From Enoplolaimus lenunculus (taxonomy: Eukaryota > Nematoda > Enoplea > Enoplida > Thoracostomopsidae): DNA of 64,000 nt. Shown piece after piece: positions 47,796 to 61,600 of the stretch (positions are counted from its first letter, which is position 1; every line of letters begins with the position of its first letter). A model generated the notes under the pieces. The model saw only the letters and a program-made list of their open reading frames with translations. It was not told the DNA's origin and did no database searches. Made by a program: the position numbers and the translations under genes. Location of the stretch: contig JASANG010003928.1 of the NCBI GenBank assembly GCA_030248215.1, positions 1 to 64,000 of the forward strand. Reading direction: 5' to 3'.

Positions 47796-49615
47796 TTAAT
47801 CACTACCCGCTTCCACCGCAGCAACACATCTCGTTTCATTGACGTCACTGGAATCAATTTCAACCGTTGTTACCGATATATTTTTTGTTGTTTTTGAATA
47901 CTGTGACGTATACGTTCTTCCATCAGGAGACAGCTGATACTCCAAAGCTTCTTCAGTTGCTAAACATCCACCCGGCAATGCACTGATCAACTGACCTTCA
48001 AACGCTTTTTTGTCCAATGAGCAGCCATTTTCATTCGATCCCAACGAACTCTTGTCCAGCGTCGTAAGTTGGTTTATGTCCAACTTTTTCGAATCTCGGC
48101 ACCAAATCTCACCCATGTTCAGTGGATTTTCAATCCCACACTTAACCGGTTTAGCCTGTTGTTTATTCCATCTCACCGGATATATGTTCGGACACATTTC
48201 TTTTGAAAAAGGTCGCTGAGGTAGTTCATCTATTCGCTTGCCTGCGGTTCCAGTCAAAATGCTACACTCGGTATTTTGTGACCGTTCCACGGCGCCGTGT
48301 TTATCGGATTTTGTTACTCCGCCAGCAAGCAGGTCAATGCCCGCCTGCTGCCCGCTGTTAACATTATCATAAAATGACAAATTAGTTCGTACCACTATTC
48401 CTTGAGGGGGTTCAGCCTTCGACTGCCGTGGTTTGTCTCTCATCTTGACACTGCCGGATAGTCCTTCTCTTCTTGTTATGTCAACTAAACCTTGTGCGTC
48501 CTGGCGTAACGATCGTAATCTGCACGGCTCGAAAACAGAATCTTCCTTGCCGCCCTGGGAAGATCTGTAAAACCTGGGTCTCAAGCCATAAATTTCAGGA
48601 TCTAGCGCGACATCAACTTGATACCGGTCCACACCGGACAAGGATTTTAAATCTGACGACACATCACACTCTAAAACCGGTGTTGTCGCAGTTCGATCCG
48701 ACTTTAAGCTCGACAAAAATGGCGAGTGGCGCGAACGATATGCAGGTGATTTAGAGTAGTAAGCCCCGGTCGCTATACTTGACCCACGCAATATCACCTC
48801 TGTCTCACCTCCATTCAAACTTCCCTCACCTATATTCTTGCTGTGAGAACTCAAAATACTTTTGTCATCCGTTTCCAGCGCTCGTACCATTATATTATCA
48901 CGCCTAATATTAATCACATGTTCTTTTGCCGTACAATTTTCACCGGACGTCAATAAATTATGCTGAATTTTGTCGTTAGTAACCACACCACTGTTACCCT
49001 CACTCCCTTTCACCTGTGCTTGGGAATCCAGACTTGGCATAGGGCTCCCGTTGCTGCCTCTGAGCGTCATACCTCGAGGTACAGAATCAATACCGGCACC
49101 GCATTTAGTAAACGATAGCTTGTCAGTAGTAAATAGCTCTTGGTATTCTTGTTGTTTTCGTTGTTGCCGATCGTCTGTTATTTCAGTGACACCAGACACT
49201 ACAGATGAAGAACCGGTTTGACTATCGGAAGACAATATTGGACCCAGGGTCCGTTGTTGAGCAGCGCCACTAACATCAGCTGTCCCTCCACTGGTTCGAC
49301 TATGAGGCGGATAGCTTTGCGGTCTAGAAGACATTTGAACTTTTGTAGCAGGATCGAAGTCTGGAGTTACTGGATCTGATTCAAGTCCTGAGTGTTGCGG
49401 CATGTGTACCACAGTTGTTGAATTTTGAGAAGTATTTGAATTTTGAGAAGCGTTTGTGCTACGCGGCTGTGAGCTGTACGGACTGGGACCGCGGCAATTG
49501 TACATGGTGGTGTCGGAAATCGTAATATAACCGTTTGAATCTGGATGACGGCGGCGTCCTCCACCCACGTGCCTATTTATGCGATCAGGAGCCGATAACG
49601 CAGATTCACCACCAG
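47796..49615 (-). CDS. USP6NL: Last exon of the USP6NL-like gene: disordered tail
   Basis: Long terminal exon of 1820 nt encoding about 606 residues. It starts with two bases that complete a Ser codon after exon 51857-51956 and reads GGESALSAPDRINRHV. The rest is Ser/Thr/Gly/Gln-rich with scattered basic and proline-rich patches such as YSSQPRS and RSRHSPFLSS. In mammals the tail binds Eps8 and other SH3 partners, but no clear PxxDY motif was found here. It looks disordered and poorly conserved. Confidence 0.9.
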
Positions 49616-52600
49616 CTAAAATGATTTAGAACTGTATTTTCAACTGTGTGTAAACCTATCATCTCAGGATTAGACCGGGAGTTCTGGTTTCGGTGTTATA
49701 GTTTAATTTTTTCGCATAGGGATTTCGCTTTCCAGAAACATTAATACCAGTATCCCTATAGGGATCTACGACCCCTTTCAGGAAAGATGACTAGCTTGTG
49801 CGTTTACCGTTGCAAAAATGTGGTCCTAAGCTTAAGCTTAAACCTAAGCAAAAAATGTAATCTAGAATCTAAACCTACTCTTTTATAGACCCACCAAAAA
49901 CCTGGACACCCCTTAAGGGAACATGGGCCATACATCTCAGAACGAAACACTCATGTCAGCTTTACATGACGGCAGAGAGCATATGGGCAAAGAGTGCGCC
50001 GCTAGCGCCATAGCAGAAAAATATTTTGGGACGTATGTATGTACAACAAAATTTCGGCTTATGTCATGTCTGAAGTGTTAACAAGTCAATCCCGATGGAT
50101 TCGGCCAACAAAAACAGAGCTGAATCCTACTCCATTCAAGTCCCCGTGGCATTACATTGAAATAGACTTCGTGACAATGCCTCGAACTGAATTGTGTAAT
50201 TGTTATTTTCTCTCTATTATAGACGTAATGACGAAATGATGTGCCGATTTAATCGGCATCGGTAATAATCGGCAGTTTTCGTGAGTATCGGCATCGGCAC
50301 TGCATAAAAATTGCCGATTCTTTGCCGATACTTTTTGCAGATAACAGTCAGTTCGAATGTATCAATTTCATTTCTGGGTGCAAATCAGTGTGTCCGGTCA
50401 GAAAAACTGATATCTTTCTTGCGTCTGTGCTTGAAAAAATTAATTGAAATGAACCGTTCGTTTAAAATTATAATCGTTTATAATGGTTAGGATTTAAGTC
50501 TTCATATAATGATGCAATGTAGTATCCTATCTGTTTATTAAGCATGGTGTACTAAAGTTGGAATCAACATCGGCATGGGTTTGGCATCGGCAAAATTTCA
50601 AAATAAGAATCGGCATCGGCAAAAATTTTGGTATCGGCACATCCCTACTAGTAACTTTGAAAAATTAAAACCTAAAAACTTTGTCTTTAGATTTAGAGTT
50701 CGACATTCTGATTTTTTCAATGAAGTTTTTCTTATCAAAATTTGTTTGTTATTTTTCGACTTGTTTAAACCAAACACTTCTGCAAAGCGCTTAGAACATG
50801 ATGAAGACATTTCAATTTCCAAGGGGGAAAACGCCAAACTAGTAATTTTTCCGGGGAGGGCTAAATCCCTATTTGCAAAATTAACTATCACAGCCAGTTG
50901 AATTCTTCCGTGGAAAAATGACGCTAGTAATCATTCCGGGGGCGAAATACCTATGGGGAAAAAGTCAAACTATGATTAAAACGTGCTTTAGCGTAATTTT
51001 TCCAGTAGGGGAATGCCAAGATAATTTACAAAAAATTCACTTTTATTTCTTTTTCTCAAAGAAATTCAATTTTTTTATAAATTTTTTTAACTAAATTTTG
51101 AGTACCACTACTTTTTTTCTTAATAATTTATCCGTGGGGCGAAATCCAAGTATTGTAATTTTTCCGGGCGGAAAATGCCAGGCTAGTAAAAAGTTAAACC
51201 ATGACACCGGTTTAGTAGGTTCCGATCTCGGTTTCATGAGTAAAAGCTGGAACCGAACTTTTAGGTTCGCTTCTTTTCGTAGCCCATTTCGGTAGGACCT
51301 TTTCATCTGATAAAAAGTGATACTACTCAGCGAAGCATGGGTCATGGGAATTTTCGTCGAAGTTCCGGGACCGAATCCTGCTCCGATCGAACACTGAATC
51401 TATCACATGTCATCGGCAGAATTTCAAACACTCCAACAATTGCGTAACTTAAACTCCGCTTAGAAACCGGGCAAACCAAATCCGAAGAATGCGCTAAATT
51501 TCTAAACTTACCATTAGCTATTTCGCAATAAAAACCTATTATAAACTGGTGATAGGTGCTACAGTATTCGGAAGTACGAGTCTCAAAACCTGTTCATAAT
51601 ATGCACCTGTTCAAATCAGAAGATGCTACAATTTGTTGGTTTGAAAACGTACGTTCGAGTACACGGTACGTTGTATCTTGGCGGCCGCAATAAAATTGTA
51701 GTTTAAAAATTAGACGTAACACCGCGAAGTTTTTAATTATTTATACAATCACGAGCTGGCAACGCAGATTAGCTACCAGGTAAAATGACTACTTAGAAAC
51801 AAAAAACTTCTATGTACTTTACAGGAATACAAAAATTATAATTGTCATAAACTCACAGCTAAGCGCACTAATCGAAATTTTGCGTCGTTCCATAATTACC
51901 GATACTGATTTGTATATTTCGTCGATTGGTGCACGTAAAATAGCACCAAACGGTTTCTGAAAAAAAAAACAAAAAATGCGTAACAAATATATCAACAACA
52001 ATTGTTACAAGAAACAAAATGCATATTGCTGCTACAAGGAAACCATAACCCAACACAACATGACATGATGTTACCAGACATCCGGTTTCGACAAAAATCA
52101 ACATTGACTCCAACATCCAGTATCCTAGTTTGCTTGATATTTATCATTAAAAAGCATGATTTAACCTGTATATCAATGGCTCGGCGTACTGTGCATTTTC
52201 TAAAGGCCGTACCGCACTTTAAATAACGTTTTTCTTCTTTTCTTCCAGTCTTTCAAATTCTGGCCGCCGTCCCGGTAAAATATTCCGCCTCGAACCTTCT
52301 CGTAGCACAATTAAAAAGTTGTGCAGGACCCAAGAGCGGATTGTGAGTCTAATCGCGCACTTGGTGATTTTTGTCCAAGCGTATGATGACATTTCCCCTT
52401 TGGTAACACAATAAAACGTCCTTTGAAATTTTTTAAACGTAACCCGCATTCAAAATTCTGGATGAACCAAAGTGTGACCTAACATGCGGCTCCCTAATAT
52501 CCGACAAAACACTAATACTCTTATATCCGGTTATGGTATAAAACTATGGATACCGAATGTTTATAGTCGTGCTATTGAACATAAAAATCTTTTTACGAAT

Positions 52601-55600
52601 GGACATTAAAAATTTTGCTACGATTACATTTCCGGGTAAGCCAAGAAGCTCAAGCTTTAGACACTGAAGTAGGAATGAAAAATTTGAGCATATTCAGTAA
52701 ACGTATACTTTTGCGCGATTCATATAATGTTCAGCAGTACCAAACTAAGATGGTATGACCTGTTAGTAGTCGGTTCCGGTGAAAAATTTACTATCCGGCT
52801 TCATATCCGGTACCTGGTAAATTAATATCCGGACGCACCCAGCTCCCAACCTCACATTACCACAATGATAAATGTAGATAAAAACCATATTACATTTTCC
52901 CAGCTAAGAAATAATCAAAAACTTACGTTCGGCCGCTCTGTATCCCAGTGTTCTGGCGGCGGGGGCAACAACAGTTTGGTTCGCTTCAATTCAAGCAAAC
53001 AGCTGTGCAAAGACTGCAGTACCGTGTCGTCGGGAAAGCCGAAATCTTTCTCAAGTTCCCCTTGCAAAAACGCCATTGTTTGCTCAAAATTTAATTTCAG
53101 CAAGGTTTCTGAAGAAGAACAACTTGTATCAAATAGCTTATTAACACTGAAAAATGTGCGGTTTACCAGCACTGATATTATAGTCATAATAAACTCTACT
53201 TTAGAGCCACCGAGGATCACATACTAACTCCTAGTACCATTAACCTTGAAGCGGCGACTGTATCACGGTAAGAATATATAACGTTATAATAAACAAAATA
53301 TTAACGCTCAAATCATGCATCCAATGTAGCAAACACCGTAACTCAATAGTTAACGCATTACACTATAAGTTTTATAAGGTCGACAGTTTGAACCATATGC
53401 ATTCAATAATTTAGTTACTGCGTCCAACATTGAAAATATTTTCGCAAGTAGCAGAAGCTGCTATAGCACTTTGTGTAACGTAGCTAACGGGGTTACGCGA
53501 TACGCGACCTTAAAACAATTAATAGTACTGGCAAAGTATTGTGAAAAGCCCACACCTGGAGCCAGAAAGGCGAAGAGGCACACGCACCTATGATAGCGTT
53601 GCACCGCATCAGGAACTAAATATTGCCGGAATAGGAACTGGGTGTCTTTACGGAACAGAAACCAGAATTTGAAATAATTTTCATCACCGAATTACTGTTG
53701 GCTTTTGTTGAAAACTAGCCAAAAATTAGATTGAGCGAACTTTCTACTATTTCACCATCGAGTTTTGCGAAAACACATCACAAGCAGCTTATTATCAAAT
53801 TTAAACTAATTGCAAAAACACTCATTTCGAAATAATATTTTTCAAATATTTAAATAATTATGAATAATTTACCCCAAAACCGTAAAAAAATTCAGATTCA
53901 TGTATCTTTGAATGCCGGAACAGGAACAGGAAATTAAAGTTTTGCAGGAATTCCGGCCGGAACCGGAATTCTGGTTTAACCCTGCCCTTGTCTGAGCAAA
54001 GTATATTATATGAACCCGTATCCTTAAATGTATTTATTGCATTTCATCTGTCCTACTTCTGTGCAATTTTGAATTCCTAAAATGCAGGAGTTTCTCAGTT
54101 TGAAGCCATATCGCTAACTGATGATAGATGCTATACGCATTCGAAAATATAACCCTAGAAATATGTTATATGTAATTCGAGAAAAGAAACACAACTGCTT
54201 CTGTTGACATTTATTTACTTCGGTGCATTTTCATAATATTAAACGCCATCCCGACAACAATGGGTTCACCGTCCAACAAATAAATGTCCCACAACCTGAG
54301 CGCAAGTGTGAACGGAACACGATCGAGATAGACTTGAAAGAACCATTTTGTGCTGTACAATGCTGAGTGTATATCAAACAGATCCTAAACTTACATATTA
54401 ATAATCTACATTATGTAAAATAAAAATAAAGCCGTGGAAGCAAATCACAAGCGTTTTCAAAATCATATTATATATACAGCATTCTTTGCCAGACAGTACT
54501 AGTTACAAAATCAACGCAATTCTTATCCCCAAATACAAAACTGAAACAGTAGAGCGACGATTCCACATCTAGTTTGCCACACACAAAACCCTCCGTTCCA
54601 AATTTGTCTAGAACATAGCCGTTCTTTCAAAAATCCTGCCTGCCATCTTAAACCGACACATTCCACATTTCGCAATGCAACTCACCATATGTTTTTTAAG
54701 ACGCTTTAAAAACTTCTTCATCACTCGTTCGTGGTGCTGCTGAAATCTCATTAGTTTCGGAAAGCCGGGAATGAACAAACCTATAATTCAAATTTAAACC
54801 TCAAAGAACTGAATAACCTACTAGATGAGAAGTGGTCAAGATGGTGCTAGCATAATGTATGTAATTCAGTTACAGTAGATTAGTATTGAACCGAGTGTAA
54901 AATGTATATACCCCTATACCACACCTAGCGAAGTGCAAATCATAGACAGATGTCCTTTATGCAACAAAGACTGCGCCGAGAGCAGCCAATGGCTACGCCA
55001 GCGAAACACGATTCAAGACAACAATAACAATAACAACAACAACAAAAGCCAAGCGATACGAGTTAGAAAGGCTGGTAGCTGAAGAAGACTACGATGTCGC
55101 GCTTCTTCAAGAAACTCACCTACAACCAGTATCAAAACAGCTTAAAGTTAATGGTTATGTCGACTACCGCAAAGACAGACAAGTTGGTAGGGTGGCCGAT
55201 CAGGTCAAGGGCGGTGGAGTGGCCACGCTCATCAAAAAGGGGACCCACCTCGAGTTGATCGACGACACATTTGTTGCTCAAAACGACGTCACAACTGACA
55301 CGCTCACCGTCAAGCTATATAACGGACACAAAAAGTCGATAAACGTCACAAACACATACGTCCCGCCTATCCGTATCACGGAGAACGAAACAAGACAACA
55401 AATGTTCAATGCCTTATCCCTCCCAGCGGGCCCACACACGCCAGTGGCAGGTGACTTTAATGGTCACGCCCTGTTGTGGGACGATACTTGTTCGGACCCC
55501 GATGACATCGGGGCAGCGCTCATCGACTGGGTCGACGCAACTGGAATACAATGCTTGAACAATGGCAACAGAACTCTAACATCGGCTGCATACGGTACTG

Positions 55601-58600
55601 GCACGGCACCGGACGTCTCGTTCGCTGATGGTGAAACTGCTCGACACTGCAGCTGGTCAACACATGACGACCCAAGATGTTCGGATCATCACCCGATCAC
55701 GATAAATATCGACTTCATCCCAAGCGTGTCCAAAAATGCAGCACGGCGACAATGGGCGTACAGCAAGGGCAACTGGCCCAAATTCAAATCGGAAATCGAG
55801 CGTCTAATTTCGTCAAATGATCAGCCAACTAGTCTCCCAAAACGATGTACCTGGTTCGAACAGATAATCCTAAAAGCAGCGAGTGCAGCCATGAAAAGCA
55901 ACACCAAACACCCGTGGGTCGACGAACATTGCGAAACCGCAATTAAACGCCGCAACAAGGCGGCTAAAGAGGTAAAACGCGACAGGTCTAAGGTTCAAGA
56001 ATGGAGGACAATTTGCAGAAACACAAAACGCGATCAATGACGCAAAACAGCGCCACTGGAGGCGATTCACATCTGGTCTCAATGCTAGATCAGACCCAAG
56101 CGTGACTTGGAGAACCATACGGGAAATGGATGGGCGACGACCACCTGATAAAACCGGCGCTGCCCTTATTCGGGGCAACAAGCGACTAACTACAGCAAAA
56201 GAAAAAGCAAACGGATTCATAAAGGAGTACGCAGCAGTGTGTCATTTCACGCCACCAGCGTCTGACAGGAACTTCATCAAACATACGCGGCACAAAATTA
56301 ACGACCCATGCACCTGCGGAAAACGTGCCGATACAACCGCAATCCCGACCGTCAGTGGTAGAGAATGTTCACCACTCACGGCCGGTGAACTGCGGTATGC
56401 GTGGCACACGGGTCTGCTATCAAAAATTGTCAACAACAAGATACCACTATGCACTGCCAGATGAATCCGGTCCTTTCTATGTGACCGTCGAACGCGGGTA
56501 TTATTCGAAGGCGTCAAAAGTCGATCTAAAGTGTTCCGAGCCGGAACTCCTCAAGGATCTGCAATCTCACGAACACTGTTTCGGATTTTCATCAATGACC
56601 TAGTGACCGATATGCCGGAATACATCGAGACGTCCCTATTTGCAGACGATCTTGCGCTATGGTGCAGCCACTCATCAGTCGAACGTGCAGCAGAACTGCT
56701 CCAAGACGGCATGGCGATCCTGGAATCATGGGTAGACAAATGGCATATGACAGTCAACGTCGAAAAGTGCGAAGTGGCTATGTTCTCCAAGTCGACAAAA
56801 GAAGCAACGTCGGTTCGTCCATACGTCAGCTTCAAAGGTCAACAAATTTCATTCCAACCGCATCCGACCTTTCTAGGCGTGACGTTCGACCGTTCGCTAT
56901 GCTTCAACGAACATATTGCCAGGCTAAAACGCGACCTGATGAAACGCAACAAAGTACTACGAGCCCTATCGGGCACGAATTGGGGAGCGTCTAAGGAGGA
57001 TCTTCGAGCCGTCTACCTAGCCTACATCGCCAGCCGAGCCGAGTATTGTGCAGCTGCGTTCCTGCCTAGTGCGTCTGATGCATCGATGAAACGTCTACAA
57101 GAAGTTCAAAACACCGGCGCTCGTATTATCACTGGCTGCTGCGCCAACTCCCCCGCAAATCTTGTTCTCAATGAATACAACCTTCTTCCCGTCGCTGAAA
57201 GATCAAAAATCTTGGCCGCATGCGCATATGATAAAAGTTTGAGGGTACCTGATGACAATCCAGTAAAGAATGCCGCAATCAGCTCGTCCTATCGACATCT
57301 AAAATCTCAAGACACTTGGCGAGAGTTGGGCAAGCGAGTACTCGGGTTGCACAGTCTCCACGGTCTGGAACGAGAAAATCTCCGACCTGTCAGTCAAATA
57401 GCGCCCTGGACAGTGGTAACGGCCATCACTGTCAACGCTGAACTGCTCAACACGTGCCGCCGCTCTGACCCTCCTGACATTCGACGGGCAGCGGCTCTCC
57501 ATACAATAACTGCTCTCCCTAAGCCACAATACGCCATATGGACAGATGGCTCCGCTAGCAACAGCAACACCTCCGGGGGTAGCGGCGCGGTCATATTCCG
57601 TGGAGATATAGTCGTCGCTGAGCTTAAGTACGCAACGGGCCGCCTCTCGTCGAGTTTTAGAGCAGAGGCGGTAGCACTCCTAAAGACAGCACAATGGGCA
57701 CTCGCAAAAGTGGATCCAAACCGAACAATCATCTTCTTCACAGACTCTCAGTCACTAGCGAGACGCCTCCAAGGTGGGCCCAGCATAGCTTCGAACGACC
57801 TGGAAATCTCTCTCTGGACAACATTAGCTAGATTGTCGGATCTAGCTCAAGCTATCATAGTGCAGTGGATCCCCGGCCATTCTGGGCTGGTTGGCAACGA
57901 CACTGCGGACAGACTCGCCAACGAAGCAACCCAATTACAACAACAAAATGTCCTAATCAATACCCAATGCATCAAAGCAGCAATCAGCAGAGCGGTCTCA
58001 TCAGCCTGGAGGGCCTCGCTCCGACATGCCACCCAGCCTGACCGCCCTCGCCCGCCGCCCCATAGGGACAAAGAAGTTGGTCTCAGCCGCAACGAACGAC
58101 GTATACTAACACAACTCCGTGCCGGTGCCCATTACACCATCCTGCGATCATTTGCATATCGCATCGGTAGCGCGAAAGATGCTAATTATCGTTTCTGTGG
58201 CGAGGAGGACACTCTTGAACACGTGCCGACAATGTGTCCCCGTCTCGTCAACAATACCTCGACGGAGCAGCAACGATCGACAAGCTCTGGACGGCACCTC
58301 AAGCAGTGATACAATATCTCCGCGCATGTGACAGGATCACTCCTGTCAACGATCAGCCATGATCGCGGGGCCAAACAACAACAACAACAACAACAACACA
58401 CCGATTACGATACCCTGATTTTATGGATAGAGATATATCGATTTTCAACATTTTGTGCCCATCATAGACATTTTGCTGTAATTTGTGTTGGGGACTCGAA
58501 CCTACGCCGTACATTCAGGTTACCTATGCGTTGTTCGTACCACTAAGCCACGTAGACCCCAAACCTTTCTCTACAATGGATCTATATACGTCAAGTTTTA

Positions 58601-61600
58601 TGAAACTGCACGGATATATAAACATACCACAAAATCATATGGCAATGAGGACCCTTCTCACATTTTCCATTTGCCAACACTAGCAAAAAAATTAGCACTT
58701 ACCATGCATTGCATGAATTTCATCAACCATTAACGCATGAGTTGCCCAAAATGCATCCTGCAGTTGAAATTCATAAGAAATGGTAACAATAAATTGACCG
58801 CAATACCAGAAACTAATTGTTGTTAATGGTAGTGTTAGGTTTGTCGGGTCCAAAGCGTATCGGAACAATACGGTGTTGTGGACAAGGCCAGAAAAATCAC
58901 GTCGTCAAAAGGTGATTTAGCAATGTTGCTCCTACCTAAACTCTAAATTCTTTCGAACGTACTACTTCAACTTGAGCCCGTTGGGAATTTAGACTGAATT
59001 CAAGGTGGAAAAGCAGAAAGTTTCAGGAGTGATGTCAGAGATTCCTGCGGTGTCTATCCAGTGTCCCAATCCATGATCCAATAAACGTTCTTTAACTGTT
59101 ACAAATAGATTTAAAATTAAAATTGCGTGTAAATTTTCGTTCGCGTAATTTTTTCATTGTTTCATACAGAGTAAGGTCGAATCTGGGGTTTAAGAGGTCG
59201 AATCACTCTTTCGAACCCACACAAAACTCAAATGTTCTATTGGGACACACCATATTTTAAAGTTGTGTCAAGCTCTCCACTCGGTTCATTCGCTAATTTG
59301 TCAACAGTCAATCTTAACTGCAACGTGAGTTGCCTAAACTCTTTCCTCAAAATTGAGAATTCTGGCAACGCACCTGAAAAAGTTAATATATTTTTGTTTC
59401 AGCTGGAGCCAAATTCGAACAGCCACAACTGTAAATCATTTGAATTCATGGCCCTAGAAAAACCATGGCCCGAGGCACACCTTGTATGAAACTTTAACAC
59501 AATATTATAAAATCACACCCTAAATAATGCGTCGTAGATGTTCCACCTTGGCTATACTTTAAATATGCAAAGAATTCAAACAAATGTGGTGGATAAAGCA
59601 GCAAACATTGCTCAAATATGCGAACTGAACTAAAAATATTAGTTGTAAAAATTTGTTAAAGCAAATCTTATTCTTAACTGGCGATAGACAACACTTTGAC
59701 AAAGCTGCTAATCAAATTCAACTGAAAATAGTGCTAATCTCACCTCCTCAGCAAAATACATAAGGAGCAGTGCTACCACTTGACTCATACCCTGACAATA
59801 GCCAACTTCCTAAAATAAATGTTTCAAAATACAGCAATTAACCAAGCTAGGTTCGTTAAGTACTTAAACAGGGCTACAGTAAAGTATCCCACAGCAAACC
59901 AACACAATACCTTAATTTTATTGGTGGCAACTTTAGCGTTACTATTTACCTTCAACTATTTTTCGAAATACTTCAAGGCTTGAACTTAATTTTTCAGTCC
60001 TAACGACTCTAACGCAAAATTTAAAAAAACACTTAAGCTAAACAAACGAAAAATCATCTAAATATAACGTAATCTTCTTACCGTGTTATACAATGAATAT
60101 GCCGCTAGGACATGAAACAAGCTCTTTTGTCTAAAAATTAAATAGTTAATGAGTGCACATCCATTTCCGGCTATTACGCTAATAAACAATTGAGTTACTC
60201 TATGGAGACGGTTAGCCATGATTCATAACGTTTACTGACACCTATTTGATAATGGTCGATTTATAACACCTATTATTTTCCACAAACTTATGCAATATTT
60301 TATTACGTTTATTATTCTGTTCTAAAACACGTTAAATTGTTTATTTGAACAAATAAAAACCCACTTGATATTATATCGTTCTTTGAAAAAGACATGATTA
60401 CGGTATGTTCTATTTATATCCAAATCAATCTGTTTGACGTGTTCTGACGAAAGCCGAGCTCGCTGCTTTAACGCTTCGTAAATACCGTACTGCTTCCACT
60501 GAAAAAGTCTATCAACTAAATCAAAATAAATACAGCAGACGAAATCGCGTGCGCAACGTTAAATAAAGATACGTGTAACTCCATCTCATACCAACGGCTC
60601 GACAATATCAACTAGTAACCAGTAGAAACTCAAATTTCCATAGTGAAGTAAAAAGCAAAAATTACTGCTATCAATAAATTTCAATTGCGTAAAGATATAC
60701 TTTCGTGCGACTTAAATATTTCGAGTACTCCACGATTTCACGTACTTTGTCAAGGACGAGGAGCCGCGACCAAATCTGGCTACGGAATTTATCAGGAATA
60801 CCTTTGTGTATTCGGCGACGTAACTACAAAATTATATGATTAAAATATCAACAAACAAGATAAATAGTTTAAATAAACTCATAGATAACTCTCGACTAAA
60901 TGCAAAAGGCATTGAAAGTAGTCCGAAATTTCACCACACAAAACAAATGCACATTTCCTTTCTAACTACAGTACTGGTTGGGTTCAATTCGGCTAATACA
61001 CTACTTTCTTTACTCCTAGATGGCAACATATACTTGGAATTCGCGGTAGAGTGAGGGCATCAAAGGGGGCCGCCCGGTTCGCAGCTGGGTGGTAAATTTG
61101 GACTGGGAGATTTTAGTCAATAAAATTACTGGTTCAAACGAAATTCCCAGTTAAAGACGTCTGATAGCGCGTGAAGCCTATGATAACTATAAGCCCTGCC
61201 TACTAAACAAAAGCTTAAGTCTTACCTACAAATAATCAGCCTAATCGTAGGCCTAAGCTTCCAAGTCTCTGAGTGTACAAACGGCCCTATCTCCCAGTGG
61301 ACAGGCACTGTTCTTGACACGGGACGCCGGTTATATCGTATTATTCTCAAAAATTGTATTAGCCATTTGTACCTTCGGTGTGCCAACATAATGATCCCAG
61401 TGGTTGTACATTTTCAGCCATTTCGCTTCACGTTTTAGCTCCAAAGTTTTCATCTGAAATAAAACTATGTTTTCGTTCACATTCCAGATTCAGCATGGAT
61501 GAAACATTCAACGAAGTTAGATATAATTAAAGTGGTTTACCAGGAGTGAACGACGACTCTATTGACAGGAGCATGCCATGTCCGTTCAATCGCATGGTAC

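Larger units (their letters stand above)
54950..58400 (+). mobile_element. LINE (I/ingi-like group), internally deleted
   Basis: Non-LTR element in the intron between USP6NL-like exons 54686-54780 and 58703-58757, antisense to the gene. From 55063 an apurinic endonuclease reads LVAEEDYDVALLQETH, VAGDFNGH and SDHHPITI. A reverse transcriptase with GTPQGS and LFADDLALW, a full RNase H (WTDGSAS, FRAEAVAL, FFTDSQSL, IPGHSGLVGNDTAD) and a C-terminal CCHC-like finger (FCGEEDTLEHVPTMC) follow in another frame from about 56531. The 5' end is truncated. About the first third of the RT (the part between the LTAGELRYAW and TGLLSKIV segments, near 56405) appears deleted, and at least two frameshifts or stops lie at 56030-56530. 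An RNase H after the RT points to the I/ingi/R1 side of the LINE tree. It ends in a CAA tail at 58373-58398. Confidence 0.9.

Noticed and set aside
53109-53187. Upstream acceptor near 53187 for the last TBC exon
   Set aside because: It would put the exon out of phase with exon 54219-54384, while the acceptor at 53109 restores the phase and the conserved KTLLKLNFEQ sequence.
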